64,000 nt of DNA, from assembly GCA_010405405.1 (NCBI GenBank), contig MU004233.1, positions 1,005,122-1,069,121 of the forward strand, in the 5' to 3' direction. The position numbers were made by a program, and so were the translations under genes. Below the pieces are notes generated by a model that saw nothing but the letters and a program-made list of their open reading frames with translations, had not been told where the DNA came from and ran no database searches. Origin of the DNA: Microthyrium microscopicum (Eukaryota; Ascomycota; Dothideomycetes; Microthyriales; Microthyriaceae). Positions 1 to 10,700 of the stretch are shown piece after piece. Every line of letters begins with the position of its first letter. The stretch's first letter is position 1.

Positions 1-476
1 GAGGTCGAAGAAGAAGAAGGGTGGAAAGTTGCATGTGAAGTTGGATGACGACCAGCCACCCCGGCACCTTCCAATCAACCACCAACAACATCACGACATT
101 CAGCACCTCAAGCATCGTCCAATCTCTACTACAATAACTTACTTTTCATGACCATTTATCAAAACATGGAAAGCAAAAAGTCTGTCCGGTAAACACCAAT
201 ATTCTCTTAAGGCGCAGCGCTACTCTACTCAGGCTTCGCTAAGAAATGCTCCGACAAACAGCAATTCTCTGCAACGTCCAGTGAGTTACGAAACGGAGAC
301 TTTTCGACAGAAGATGGAAAAGGCCGCTCTTGCTTCCTGTGACGATACACGCTCGTGTAACTTTGCACATCAACATTAGCCTGACGCAAGAGACCACGAA
401 CCGGAACCGCCTGGAATACATCAACGAATCCCGCAACTAGAAACATTTCCGGATTTTTCAAGACAGTCTCTCCGTC
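1..476. other. Upstream stretch; possible 3' end of a gene cut by the window edge
   Basis: The first ~55 bases are rich in AAG/GAA and could be the last codons of a lysine-rich (RSKKKKGGKLHVKLDD) or acidic C-terminus on the plus strand. Two frames are open there and I cannot choose between them. The rest is the ordinary leader and promoter of the NAA30 gene. No other feature is visible. Confidence 0.25.
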
Positions 477-1124
477 ATGGAACCAAACAAGAGCGACGCA
501 ATGAGTATCACAGCCACACCAGCTGTCGGGGGTCCTCAATCAGATGCTACTGTCCAGTACATGCAGTATACCAATGAGATGGAGCCACAATACCTTGAAG
601 CCATCCGCAAACTCATCGGCCGCGACCTTTCAGAGCCATATAGCATCTACGTGTATCGCTATTTCCTCTTCAACTGGCCGGATCTCTGCTGGCTAGCCTT
701 GGACGACAATACCAAGGAGCTGCTCGGCGTCATCATCTGCAAGCTCGAACATCATCGCAGTGGGACATATCGGGGCTACATCGCAATGCTTGCTGTTGAG
801 ACGGTGTGTCGCGGACGCGGACTAGGCTCGACATTGGCCAAGCACGCGATCGACAGCATGAGTGATAAAGGCGCCGACGAGATCGTGTTGGAAACGGAGA
901 CGAACAACACGGCTTCGCTGAAGCTGTATGAGAAGCTTGGGTTTTTGTGCACCAAGCAGCTTCATCGATACTATCTGAATGGCAATAATGCGTTCAGGCT
1001 GGCGCTGTACTTATCAGATTTGAGGACACGGGCGGATCAGGATGGGAGGCCCATGGTGCCTGCGCCCAGTATTAGTAGGCCGTGGGACGAGAGCCAGGAA
1101 TACGATGATGAACTTTACGGCTGA
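477..1124 (+). CDS. NAA30: N-alpha-acetyltransferase 30 (NatC catalytic subunit, Mak3 homologue)
   Basis: This is a single-exon gene of 215 residues. It is the GNAT-fold catalytic subunit of the NatC complex, which acetylates the N-terminal methionine of proteins beginning Met-Leu/Ile/Phe/Trp on the ribosome. The sequence shows the family signature throughout: YLEAIRKLIGRDLSEPYSIY (about 39-58), the acetyl-CoA loop CRGRGLGS (111-118, the R-x-x-G-x-G type), then LETETNNTASLKLYEKLGF (138-156) and RYYLNGNNAFRLALYL (164-179). The roughly 35-residue tail is variable and acidic at its very end. A second in-frame ATG at codon 9 is an alternative start; the conserved region begins only after residue 28, so either would work. 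The family assignment is secure. I infer the NatC partners from knowledge of the complex and not from this window. Confidence 0.93.
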   Translation: MEPNKSDAMSITATPAVGGPQSDATVQYMQYTNEMEPQYLEAIRKLIGRDLSEPYSIYVYRYFLFNWPDLCWLALDDNTKELLGVIICKLEHHRSGTYRGYIAMLAVETVCRGRGLGSTLAKHAIDSMSDKGADEIVLETETNNTASLKLYEKLGFLCTKQLHRYYLNGNNAFRLALYLSDLRTRADQDGRPMVPAPSISRPWDESQEYDDELYG

Positions 1125-1933
1125 AGGGCAGACGGTCCACATGACGAGACCAAGAATTGCTGGGATTGAATGCAGGGAACATCCAACTGCAGTAGAGGTA
1201 TGTACAAAGACTCTAATCCTGGAAAAATGGGCTAAGCTAACGGCCATGTGAGAATATATATCCTGACGTCCATGCTATGCCGTGCCTCACGCTCAAGTTT
1301 TTGATGGTAGTTACACTGACACTCCGGGAGCATATACTCTCCTAGTAATGAAAGTATTCCCTAAGCGTAATTCTTTTGGTGCAACTCCAGTCATGAGAAA
1401 CCCATCATTACCATCAAGCTGACTCCGTTCTATCAAACTTTGGCTTTCCCAATTTCAGTTGAATCTATATCGATGCGATCATGAACCGAGATTCGCTCGC
1501 CGCAGTACTGGGTTATATTATCCTACAAAAAATGTTCTTACAGAGTTGATTGAAAGCCTTCAGCTAATAAAAATCATGTACACTGCCTGACAACAAGTTG
1601 CTCCGGTTAATCTATCGCTTTATGTAAACGTTATCATGAGCTCAAGTGGAGTAATGCCGAGCACAATACTATGCCGAGAAGGGCCAAACACTGAGATCTC
1701 TTCCTATGTAGCCATTCTCATCGCGTACAAACGCATTATGGTAATTGGATCTGACCACTCCATGAGGTCAGACCGCGCAGTTAGTATAAATTATGCCAGA
1801 CTTCCAGATAGTTCAGCTATGAGCGTTCAACATCGCCGACTTCTCGTATACTTCCTTTCGACTGGGCCAATTTGACACGGCATGATATAAGCACTCAAAT
1901 TTAAGACTGGTCTATCTATAAACAAGGCCAGGA
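1125..1933. other. Intergenic, no gene seen
   Basis: About 0.8 kb lies between two genes on the same strand. The only open frame of note (1636-1875, plus) encodes a 79-residue peptide with no family resemblance and no visible codon bias. I see terminator/3' UTR sequence of NAA30 and the promoter of the next gene, nothing more. Confidence 0.6.
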
Positions 1934-3706
1934 ATGACGCAGAATCACAGAAGAGGTAAAAGTCTCGACGACAAATCTATCTGGGGCGATGCTCCCAAAG
2001 TGATCGATAAAGATAGATTCTATGCAATGGCCCGGTTTTTGAACAAAGCAAAACAGCATCCTTTTTGGACTGTACACATACCCCTAGACGATAGCAGATC
2101 TGCAAATGAACCTAACTACGAGCAAAGCCTTACTCCAGAGATAAGCCAACTACACGAGCTCGAGCTCATGCAGAAACCTGAACAGACACAAGGACTTCAA
2201 CAGATCGATGATCCTCAATGGACACATGAGCCAGAAGATAACGAAGGCTCAAAATCACCTCATGGTCAATTTCTTGATCAGCTTGCTTTAATATTTGCAC
2301 GCGCCAAACTTGCCAGTAGTGCCGAATTTACCCTGTATCTTAACAAGAATAACTTGCCTAAAATCGATACATGTGCAGGTGAGGCGAGAGACAATGTCAC
2401 GGCAACAGCTTTGATGGAGCCCACAGTTTCTGATCATGTTGCCTGTCCAAATGTCATGCAAGTGTTCATTGCGAAGAACAGTGGACCGCAGAGGTTTGAT
2501 GATTTAGATGACCGCAAATTTGCTTCTAAACTTGAGGAGTGGTATAACCATTTGAATGTTCGTAATCTGCCGCCAGATCCTACTACGATCATGTGGAAAC
2601 GCTTGCTAAGCTTCTGGCGGTGGCGACACAGGTACTATGTGTTGAAGATCAAGGCCGCCTGGGACGAATTGCAGCGAAGTAGCCTTTTCCTATCGGGTAG
2701 TCTGGTTGACTTGGGGCCGAGTCCTGAACTGGATTACATAGCCCTGCAAGATGATTGTGAGCACATTCAAAAGCTCATATCTTGGCTTGAAGCGGAGACA
2801 CTGGAACATATACTGTCTCGCGACAGTGCACTAAACAGGTTCGTATACAGAGTTTGCTGGGAAGATCGGAACGCCTGGAGTACATTCAAGATTGATAGGA
2901 ATCAAGAAGCACCAGAAGGCCTATCGAACAAACAATGGGGTCGAATAAAGACCTTGCTTAAGATCGTGACGAACTTCAAGCTTCTCAAAACACTCAAGCT
3001 ATTCTGGAAAGCCTGCATATCGCTAAGTCGTGCATATCCAAAGTACAAAATAGCGATGAAGTTCCTGCCTAAATATCGGATTGACCAGATTGATAATGAG
3101 CCCTTTCTACGATATATGGAACAATGTTCTATCGACCACCCAGAATCCAAAAAGGATTTGGACAAGATCAAAGGTGGAGTTGACAAGAGATATTTCGATC
3201 GTCTATTTCACTGCGAACTTCAAGTTCTCCGTCTCCATGGAACGGTGGCCCTAGACTCTGTAGATGGCCTGACAAGGGTATCTGAAGACGGCGTATGGAA
3301 GCTTTTGCGATATGTCGGTTGCAGTAAGCTCTCGTGCTTCTTTTGCTGGGAAGTGCTTCGATCCTGCGGATTCTATACCAGAAACACACATGGAAAACTG
3401 TGCGCCAATTGTGCATTTCCACTTCAGAACTTGCCAGAGGGGTCTACCCAGAAGGTGGTTAATTGTCTAGCACGGCTAAACTCCGAAATGGAAGTAGTTT
3501 GTGCCAAGGTATTCCGAGAAGGACTTCATTCACGTAGAGACCGTGGCAAGCCAGACACCGCACCGGCATCTAGAGCATCGAGTCTCTCTCGCCATAGTGT
3601 ATGGGGTAGTCCAAAATCGTCGAGTACATTTGGAAGTCCACGACTTCAAGAATTGCCTGAAAGCGAGGAGGAATTAGACGATTCTTTTGATAGTAATCAT
3701 TGGTAA
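1934..3706 (+). CDS. Fungal protein with C-terminal OTT_1508-like deaminase domain
   Basis: This is a single-exon gene of 590 residues. The first ~400 residues are helical and of no known domain. Around 415-500 the protein carries what looks like the zinc-binding core of the OTT_1508-like branch of the cytidine-deaminase fold: FHCELQVLRLHG, which gives an H-x-E pair at His426/Glu428, followed by GCSKLSCFFCW with Cys463, Cys468 and Cys471, then NTHGKLCANC. H-x-E plus a downstream cysteine pair is the catalytic/metal pattern of this superfamily. Filamentous fungi carry many such proteins, usually unplaced in any pathway; the substrate is unknown. The C-terminal ~60 residues are Ser/Arg-rich and disordered. 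The domain call rests on motif recognition only, so an alternative is a degenerate, non-catalytic relative. Confidence 0.72.
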   Translation: MTQNHRRGKSLDDKSIWGDAPKVIDKDRFYAMARFLNKAKQHPFWTVHIPLDDSRSANEPNYEQSLTPEISQLHELELMQKPEQTQGLQQIDDPQWTHEPEDNEGSKSPHGQFLDQLALIFARAKLASSAEFTLYLNKNNLPKIDTCAGEARDNVTATALMEPTVSDHVACPNVMQVFIAKNSGPQRFDDLDDRKFASKLEEWYNHLNVRNLPPDPTTIMWKRLLSFWRWRHRYYVLKIKAAWDELQRSSLFLSGSLVDLGPSPELDYIALQDDCEHIQKLISWLEAETLEHILSRDSALNRFVYRVCWEDRNAWSTFKIDRNQEAPEGLSNKQWGRIKTLLKIVTNFKLLKTLKLFWKACISLSRAYPKYKIAMKFLPKYRIDQIDNEPFLRYMEQCSIDHPESKKDLDKIKGGVDKRYFDRLFHCELQVLRLHGTVALDSVDGLTRVSEDGVWKLLRYVGCSKLSCFFCWEVLRSCGFYTRNTHGKLCANCAFPLQNLPEGSTQKVVNCLARLNSEMEVVCAKVFREGLHSRRDRGKPDTAPASRASSLSRHSVWGSPKSSSTFGSPRLQELPESEEELDDSFDSNHW

Positions 3707-4251
3707 CTTCAATGTGAATGTTTTGGATCTGAGCATAAGTATGGACCTTCAATTTGCCATATCAAATGCTCTTCGATGTAGGTACGTGCCGTAATACCTG
3801 TGTGTCAGTGGTTCCCAAGTCGTGACTCCAAGTCTGACGATAGAATCGTTAAATTGGATTACGGAGACAGCTGTAGTTCCATGGGAACAGCAGTCTGAAG
3901 TGAGATTTGGAGAAGATTACATGAGCAAATATCATGATATAGCTTGGAAGATGTTGGATAACCTCAAAGGCTGAAGCGTCGAAGTAACTTTATAGGAGAG
4001 CGTGCACGGACGATAAACTTCACGCTAAACTAGAGCTTAGTTCACTAGGGACCCCTGTCAGAATTTTGGGCCAGATTGCATCAAAGATCCATATCTACCT
4101 ACTACCAAACTACCAATCTTCAAATAACTGGCCACATCAACATCTACTCACATATTTCTCTCGAGTCCCATAGCTGCCATCGCAGCGCCCATCTTCGCCT
4201 GTCCATAGGCTTATCCTTCGCTCGCGGACGCGTCCGCAAACCATCCTCAGA
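3707..4251. other. Intergenic, no gene seen
   Basis: This contains the 3' flank of the deaminase-like gene and the promoter of SCJ1. It holds short pyrimidine-rich tracts just before the SCJ1 start but no recognisable element or conserved ORF. Confidence 0.6.
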
Positions 4252-5541
4252 ATGCTCGCTCCCCTTTCCTGGCAGCTTCTCTTCCTCGTCTTCGCCGTCC
4301 TCGCCCTCTGCGCCGAAGACTACTACAAACTCCTCGAAATAAAAAAAGATGCCACAGACCGCGAACTCAAAAAAGCATACCGTATGCTCAGTAAAAAATA
4401 CCACCCAGACAAGAACCAGTACATCCGCCCCCCTTCGGCCTTTCGCAACTACATTTAGCTAACACTGAAATCTAGGGGCGATCAAACCGCACACGACAAA
4501 TTCGTCGCCATCGCTGAAGCCTACGACATCCTCTCCGACGAAGAAACACGCCGCATCTACGACCAATACGGGCACGACGGCGTAAAGCAACACAAAGCTG
4601 GCGGCGGACCAGGACGAGGCCACGATCCATTTGATTTGTTCAGCCGCTTCTTTGGTGGGTCAGGCCATTTTGGACATGGTCAACGGGAGCAGAGGGGGCC
4701 GGATAAGACGGCGACGATTCAGCTTCCATTGCGCGACTTTTATAATGGCGTGGAGAGAGATTTTAGCATCGAGAAGCAGGTTGTTTGCTCAGCGTGCGAA
4801 GGATCTGGCAGTGAAGATGGTCAACGGGATCAGTGTACGACGTGTCAGGGGCATGGTGTGGTTATTCAGAAACATCAGATTGCGCCGGGCTTTATTCAGC
4901 AGATGCAGATGCAGTGTCCGAAGTGTAAAGGGAAGGGCCATACTGTGCGGCACGTCTGTCCTGTGTGCCAGGGCAATCGCGTCACGCGCGAGAAAGAGGA
5001 ATATAAGCTTGTGGTTGAGCGAGGTCTTCCACGAGGCATGCGGATCACGTACGAAAATGAGGCGGATGAAAGCCCGGATTGGCAGGCTGGCGATTTAGTG
5101 CTGGAAGTACATGAGGCGCCACCGGAGATCGCGACGAAAGGCGAGTCGGATAAGACGAAGACGGCTGATGGCACGTTTTTCAGACGCAAGGGACGCGATT
5201 TGTTCTGGCGCGAGGTGCTCAGTCTACGGGAAGCGTGGATGGGCGACTGGACACGCAACATTACGCATCTGGATGGGCATATCGTTTCGCTCAAGCGGGA
5301 GCGCGGACATGTGGTACAGCCAGGGCAGGTGGAGGTGCTTGATGGCGAAGGCATGCCGGTGTGGTATGAGGATAAGGCGACTGATGAGTTTGGGAGACTG
5401 TTTGTCGAGTACTTTGTGGTGCTTCCTGATCAGATGGAGGGCGGCATGGAGAAAGACTTTTGGGCGCTTTGGGAAAAGTGGCGGTTAAAGCAGGGCGTAC
5501 ATTTGGATAAGGAGGCCGGACGGGTCAAGGATGAGTTATAA
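4252..5541 (+). CDS. SCJ1: ER-lumenal Hsp40/DnaJ co-chaperone (Scj1 type) with KDEL retention signal
   Basis: Two exons, 4252-4418 and 4476-5541, give 410 residues; the 57-bp intron starts GTACAT, has a GCTAAC branch site and ends CTAG. The protein starts with a hydrophobic signal peptide (about 1-21). A J domain follows with the catalytic HPD at 51-53, which stimulates the ATPase of the ER Hsp70 Kar2/BiP. Next comes a Gly-rich stretch with [18 protein letters not shown], then four CxxC zinc-knuckle repeats ([32 protein letters not shown]) typical of type I DnaJ proteins. The C-terminal substrate-binding domains end in the tetrapeptide KDEL, as in yeast Scj1. Splicing joins HPDKNQ to GDQTAHDKF and restores the canonical J-domain sequence. 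It is expected to act in ER folding and ER-associated degradation. Confidence 0.95.
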
Positions 5542-5915
5542 TGGGCACTTTAGAACATGTACGATGGGGAGTTTTACGAGTTTTTGTGGTCACTTTTGAC
5601 AATGTTGTTGTATTAGTAGTATAGACGCATTAGACCGGAGTTCTAGAGTTGACTCCGACTTGCATTATATCCATCCGTTTTGACGCCCAACCTCATTTTC
5701 CTCATGTCCTGCTTTATCCGTGGTATCATGCTCCGTTGCGCCGTTGCTGTTAGGAATACATCCTTCGTTGTGATTTCTTTTGATTACCAGGCTGTGCCTT
5801 TCATGCCATTTTGATGTTTCCACACTATGACTACAGATGTGACCGAACAGGGTCTATGTTACTCGAAGAAATTCGAGCTTCTATGCTGTAAGAAAATCGG
5901 AGATATGTTTAGAGA
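5542..5915. other. Convergent 3' intergenic region
   Basis: This is the tail-to-tail spacer between SCJ1 (plus) and CDC7 (minus). It should hold both 3' UTRs and polyadenylation sites. No gene or repeat is visible. Confidence 0.6.
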
Positions 5916-7361
5916 TCATGAAAATAGTGCCACATCGTCCTCATCAGCATCAGCCATGCCGGCACGGGTGATGAACGGATGCCGTAACGCTTGCTCAGCA
6001 GTAATGCGTTTGAACGGGTCCAGCTCCAAGCAGCGTCCTAGAAACTCGACAGCCTCTTCCTCGTCAGCGGGCATGCGTTGGCGGTTGCCATCCTTGTCCT
6101 TGCGAGAGCGGTCGGTGGACCACATGACAATCTTCTCCAGACTATGGCCATTCTCGCTGTAAGATGGAATGTTGGTCTCCATGATAGTGCCGTGCATAAC
6201 AGCAGCTTGGGCCATGCGCTTTTTGCCAAAGATGTGTGTAAGCTCAAGGAGGGCCTCGATATCGTCGGCGCTGTGGAAGAAGGGAAATCGACGAGCCAGA
6301 AGGGTCAGAAGAATAACACCAGCACTCCAGATGTCAATGGAAGTTGTCTGGGCAGTGCATTTGTATAGGACCTCAGGGGCTCGAAAGCCACGCGTACCAG
6401 CACGATTGGCGCGGCGAGAGGGTCGAGTGTCCCTGTCAGACTTTGGATATGAGTTGGCAGGAAGGTGATCGAAGTGGCCTTGGTGGATGGCAGACATTTC
6501 TAGGCGCCATTGCCGTGCGCTCGGAGACAATTCACAATTACAGGCTATGTAATCGGTGCCTTGACGCTCGGCAAGACCAAAATCGACTAATACGCCATAA
6601 TTTTGGGCCGGATTGTAGAGAAAGTTGGTGGGCTTGATGTCGCGATGAATAATGCCTCGCTTGTGCACGGCAGCTAAGCTAGTGAACAAGCACTGAAAAT
6701 ATGGACGCATATCCGCTATGGTCATTTCTCGGAAATACTCGCGAAAATCTTGGTGCTGAAAGTAGGGAAGGATGGCGATGACTTGATCTTGATGTCGAAG
6801 GGCGGTGATGAGGGGGCAGACTGCGTCGTGTTCTCGAAGATCTCGTAATAAATCGAGCTCATTGAATATGCGCATCGGACTGCTCGTAACGTAGATTTTT
6901 TTGATTGCAACATATCGTGGTTCTCGGCGGCTTTTGCTTGGTTTACGTGTGTGTTGTCTCCATGGCGAGTTATTCTTATTTGTGATATCCCAATTGTTTT
7001 GGTACTGATCATATTGTAGATCTTCTGCTTTGTATACTGTAGAAAAAGTCCCTGGAAGAGTTAGACTTGGTAAGCATACAAATCAAAACAACATACCCTC
7101 TCCAATACGGTTGATCAATCTATATCGATCTTCGAGTCCTTTGAAAGAACTTAAGAAATGGCCCATTTCGTCGGCTACATCTTCGTCAATCTCCTCGTCC
7201 TCTGTAGATTGACCCTCTTGACTAGAGTTGTCCTCGACAGAATCAGTGTCGTCGGCTTCCATGTCAGATGCTTGAGTGTTGTCGACGTTATCAGACGTGT
7301 CTTCGCGAATTGGAAACTGGGTGAGAGTGACCGCGGCAGTCTTGGTTCGCGGCATGGTCAT
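5916..7361 (-). CDS. CDC7: Cell-cycle serine/threonine kinase Cdc7 (Hsk1), catalytic subunit of DDK
   Basis: Two exons on the minus strand, 7361-7097 and 7051-5916, give 466 residues. The 45-bp intron (7052-7096) has GTATGT, a CTAAC branch site and CCAG; splicing creates the ATP loop GEGTFSTVYK (87-96). Cdc7 with Dbf4 phosphorylates the MCM helicase to fire replication origins. Visible kinase landmarks are the VAIK-type lysine in RYVAIKKIY, the catalytic loop HRDIKPTNFL, VDFGLAE in place of the canonical DFG segment, the activation/P+1 segment GTRGFRAPEVL and DIWSAGVILL. Between DFG and APE lies the kinase insert (CELSPSARQW onward) that marks the Cdc7 family. The N-terminal 75 residues are acidic and disordered. 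It is divergently transcribed from condensin CND1. The second ATG, at codon 3, is an equally possible start. Confidence 0.93.
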
Positions 7362-7709
7362 TTATGTTAGCTCAAGCCTGGAGGGGTGTTGGCAGGCGAT
7401 TTCAAGGAATTGAGTTCTAAGGGCGGGGATACGTGCAAGCTGTCTCGGACTGTTGGAATGGTCTTGCAATTGGTGTTGGTACTTCTTACGAAGTGAACCA
7501 CAGAACCATGTTTGGGACGGAAGTGGCCATGGACGACGATCAGCCGCGGCACTAAGCCTATTTGGGCAAAACGTAAACACCGCGTCGCTCCCGCGTTCAA
7601 GCGCTGCCCGCAAAACACTCTGAAGTCCTCAACACCAACAACATCTCACTCTTTTGAGAAGAAAACAACACAAACTCATCCAGCTGTTTACTCTTTTTCA
7701 GCGCCCAAA
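7362..7709. promoter_or_regulatory. Divergent promoter of CDC7 and CND1, with paired CGCGT cores
   Basis: A 348-bp region separates the two start codons. Two CGCGT cores lie at 7581-7585 and 7592-7596, 11 bp apart. The CGCG core is what MBF-type G1/S factors bind (MCB element ACGCGN in yeasts). The flanks here are CCGCGT rather than the perfect ACGCGT, so the call is tentative. The 5' leader of CND1 near 7680-7709 is pyrimidine-rich. Confidence 0.35.
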
Positions 7710-10700
7710 ATGGATGACCGAATCGAATTCGACGTCAACGATGCCCTCAAACATTACCTTTCCGACCCTCTCTCGGTCTCTACTCCCGAGGCGCCATCCG
7801 AACTCGTCGATTGCGAAAACGACCCCGAAGCCTTCACTCCAGCTCTCATCAACAGTACTTTGAACCCCGTGGTCGAGTCTGTCGCTGAGAATCCCGAAGC
7901 CATCACGCGTCGCATAAACTTTGATACCATACAATTCCTTCTCAAGTGCGCACCCACCCGCGCCGAAATAGATGCCGACGGAGCTCAGGCACCGCTGTAT
8001 GAACATTCACTAGGCCCCAGCGAAACATCTCGCAAGGCCAAAGGAAAACAGCGGCGACGGAGCTCAGTAGCATACCCAGAAATACTAAGAAGCGGTGATT
8101 CTAACTGTCCCCTTTTCGTTCTATCTAGATGCAGTTCTATAATTCCTGCTAGTACCCTCAGCAAGGTCCTAGATCTTCTCGTTTCGAGTCTGAGCGCGGC
8201 GGCCGATGTTGCGCATGCGGATATCGAAGCCGAGGAGCAAGAAGCTCTCGCTCATCACAAACAACTTCTCGAAGTGTATGCTTTTTTGCTGCAATGGACC
8301 ATTGCCGCAGTCGAAACAAAGGCTACCGAAAAGCAAGCCTCTGCACCGGCAAGGGCACGCAAAGGTGCAAAAGCCAAGGGTAAAGATGGAGCATGGGATG
8401 CTTCAGGCCAGCTCACCACAGCCATGGACGTCATGAGCAAGGTAATGAAACTGAAGCTTGTCCGAATTTTTGTTACAACCTCCGAGAGGGATACCTTCAT
8501 TTCGCTCTTCACACGGCCGGTCTATCTCATTTTGGAAAATGAGCAGAGAATCAAGAGCACCGTCATCAAAATGCATGCTTTCAAGGCTCTCTGTATGGCA
8601 GTTAAGCATCATGGACACGCCATTGGTAGGCCCATTTCATTTCATTTCTCTTACAAACGCTGACCAAATCAGCCGCTCAAACTTCCATTGTCCAAAGTTT
8701 GACCTACTTTGAGCATCTTTCGGAGCCCATGGCCGAGTTCTTGCAAATTCTGTCGGAGCAATACGATCACATGCAACTCGCTGAAGAAGTTCTACGAGAA
8801 CTCAGCAACAAGGAATTCAATGCCAACGACACCAAAGGACCCAAATCCGTCTCAACTTTCATTGCGAAGCTATCGGAACTCGCTCCTCGTCTCGTTCTCA
8901 AGCAAATGACACTGCTAGCCCGATTCATGGATAGCGAGTCATATACGCTACGGTGCGCTATCATCGAAGTCTGTGGCAACCTTGTCGCTATGCTCAGCAA
9001 GGAGCAAGAAGGTGAACGAAGTGAACAAGCCGAAGCTCAAATCGATGTTTTTTGTAATGTTTTGGAAGAGCGATTCCTTGATCTGAACCCATACTGCCGG
9101 TGCCGCACAATTCAAGTCATTGTGAAGCTTTGCGACCTCGATTCCAAGTTTCCCCCAGAGCGAAGACAAGCAGCAGCAGCGTTAGCCACCCGGAGCCTGG
9201 AGGACAAGAGCAGCAACGTTCGAAGAAACGCAATCAAACTACTTGCCAAACTTGTATCCAGCCACCGATATGCTGCTATGCATGGGGGATTGCTCTCTCA
9301 TACCGTTTGGGCGCAGGGCTTGGCAGAGGTAGAGGAAGAGATGAACAGACTACAACCACCAAAGGAACTAGAAGAGAACAAGGACGGTGAAGCTGCAGTC
9401 GATACAGCCCTTCTTGATGACGAGACCCGCATCGACAGTCCCAAGAAAAATCCGACTGAAATGACGGAGGAAGAAAAGATGGCTATTATCGAGAAAGCAC
9501 AAGCAGAAGCGAAGACAGCCGATGAGCTCAACATCCTGAATCTCAAGAAGCGTTATTACACTGATGCTATTGAGTTTATTGAAACGCTACATGCGGCGTC
9601 AAACACCGTATGCCAGCTGCTCTCATCAAAGAACAAGAGCGAAGTTATTGAAGCCATGGACTTTTTCGTCATGTTGGACGCCTACAAGATCGAGACCGCT
9701 AGAACCGGAATTCGACGTATGCTAAGACTTATCTGGACTAAAGGCAACAGTGACGAAGGAAAAGGAGTTCAGGCTCATTTGATTGAATCCTACAAAGGCC
9801 TCTTCTTCCAGGCTCCAGACACATTCAATCTCAACGACGCTGCGAATTATGTTGCTCGGAACATGATCAGTCTCACCTACGGTGCTACTCCAGCCGAACT
9901 CACATCTCTAGAGCAATTACTCAGCGTCATGATGAAAGAGCGAATGGTCGGCGAAATGGTCATCCAAAAGCTATGGCAAGTCTACGGCGTTCAACGCCAA
10001 ACTTCCAAGACTCAGCGGCGCGGCGCAATCATCGTCCTTGGAATGCTTGTGCTTGCAGATCCAGAGATCGTCGTCAAAGAGATGGAGACTTGTCTACGAA
10101 TTGGTCTTGGTGATCATGGTCGTCAGGATCTCAACCTCGCTCGGTATACATGCATTGCTCTTCGGAGAGTCAACCATGTTTCCAAACAAATCGTCAAAGA
10201 TGCACAAAAGGCCCCTGCCGTGGGCCGACTTCCAAATGATCATGCTGTACTCACCCGATTAGCTGGTATGGTAGAGCTCGTGTCTGATAATGTTGAGTGG
10301 TTCGGGGTTGCCGAACAAGCCATCGGTGCCATTTACGCGCTGTCAAAGCATCCAGATATCCTTTGCACTGACATCATTCGACGGAAGACGAAGCAGGTGT
10401 TTGGCCGCAAAGCTCAACCTGCAGAGCGCGATCCAGACGCTATGGAAGTTGATGATGACAATGAGCGACCGGCCAGTCCATCACCAGTAGTCGATGTCCA
10501 CGGCAAGCCCATCAAATCATCTGCTCTACTGTCTCAACTCCTCTTTACTGTCGGACATGTCGCCATTAAGCAAATAGTTCATCTTGAACTCTGCGAACAG
10601 GATTTCAAGCGCCGTAAAGCTCAGAAAGAAGGCACAGCTGGGGCCAAAACGCCACAAAAGGAAAATACACCAGCGGCCAAAGGTCGACGCAAGGCTTCAA

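Noticed and set aside
6722-7012. Minus-strand 96-residue ORF in the CDC7 locus
   Set aside because: It is a shadow frame; the true frame through the same bases, joined by the 45-bp intron, gives the kinase ATP loop and conserved lysine.
7512-7709. In-frame upstream start for CND1 adding 66 residues
   Set aside because: The extra sequence has no family resemblance and lies within the divergent promoter; the ATG at 7710 directly precedes the conserved start MDDRIEFDVNDALK.
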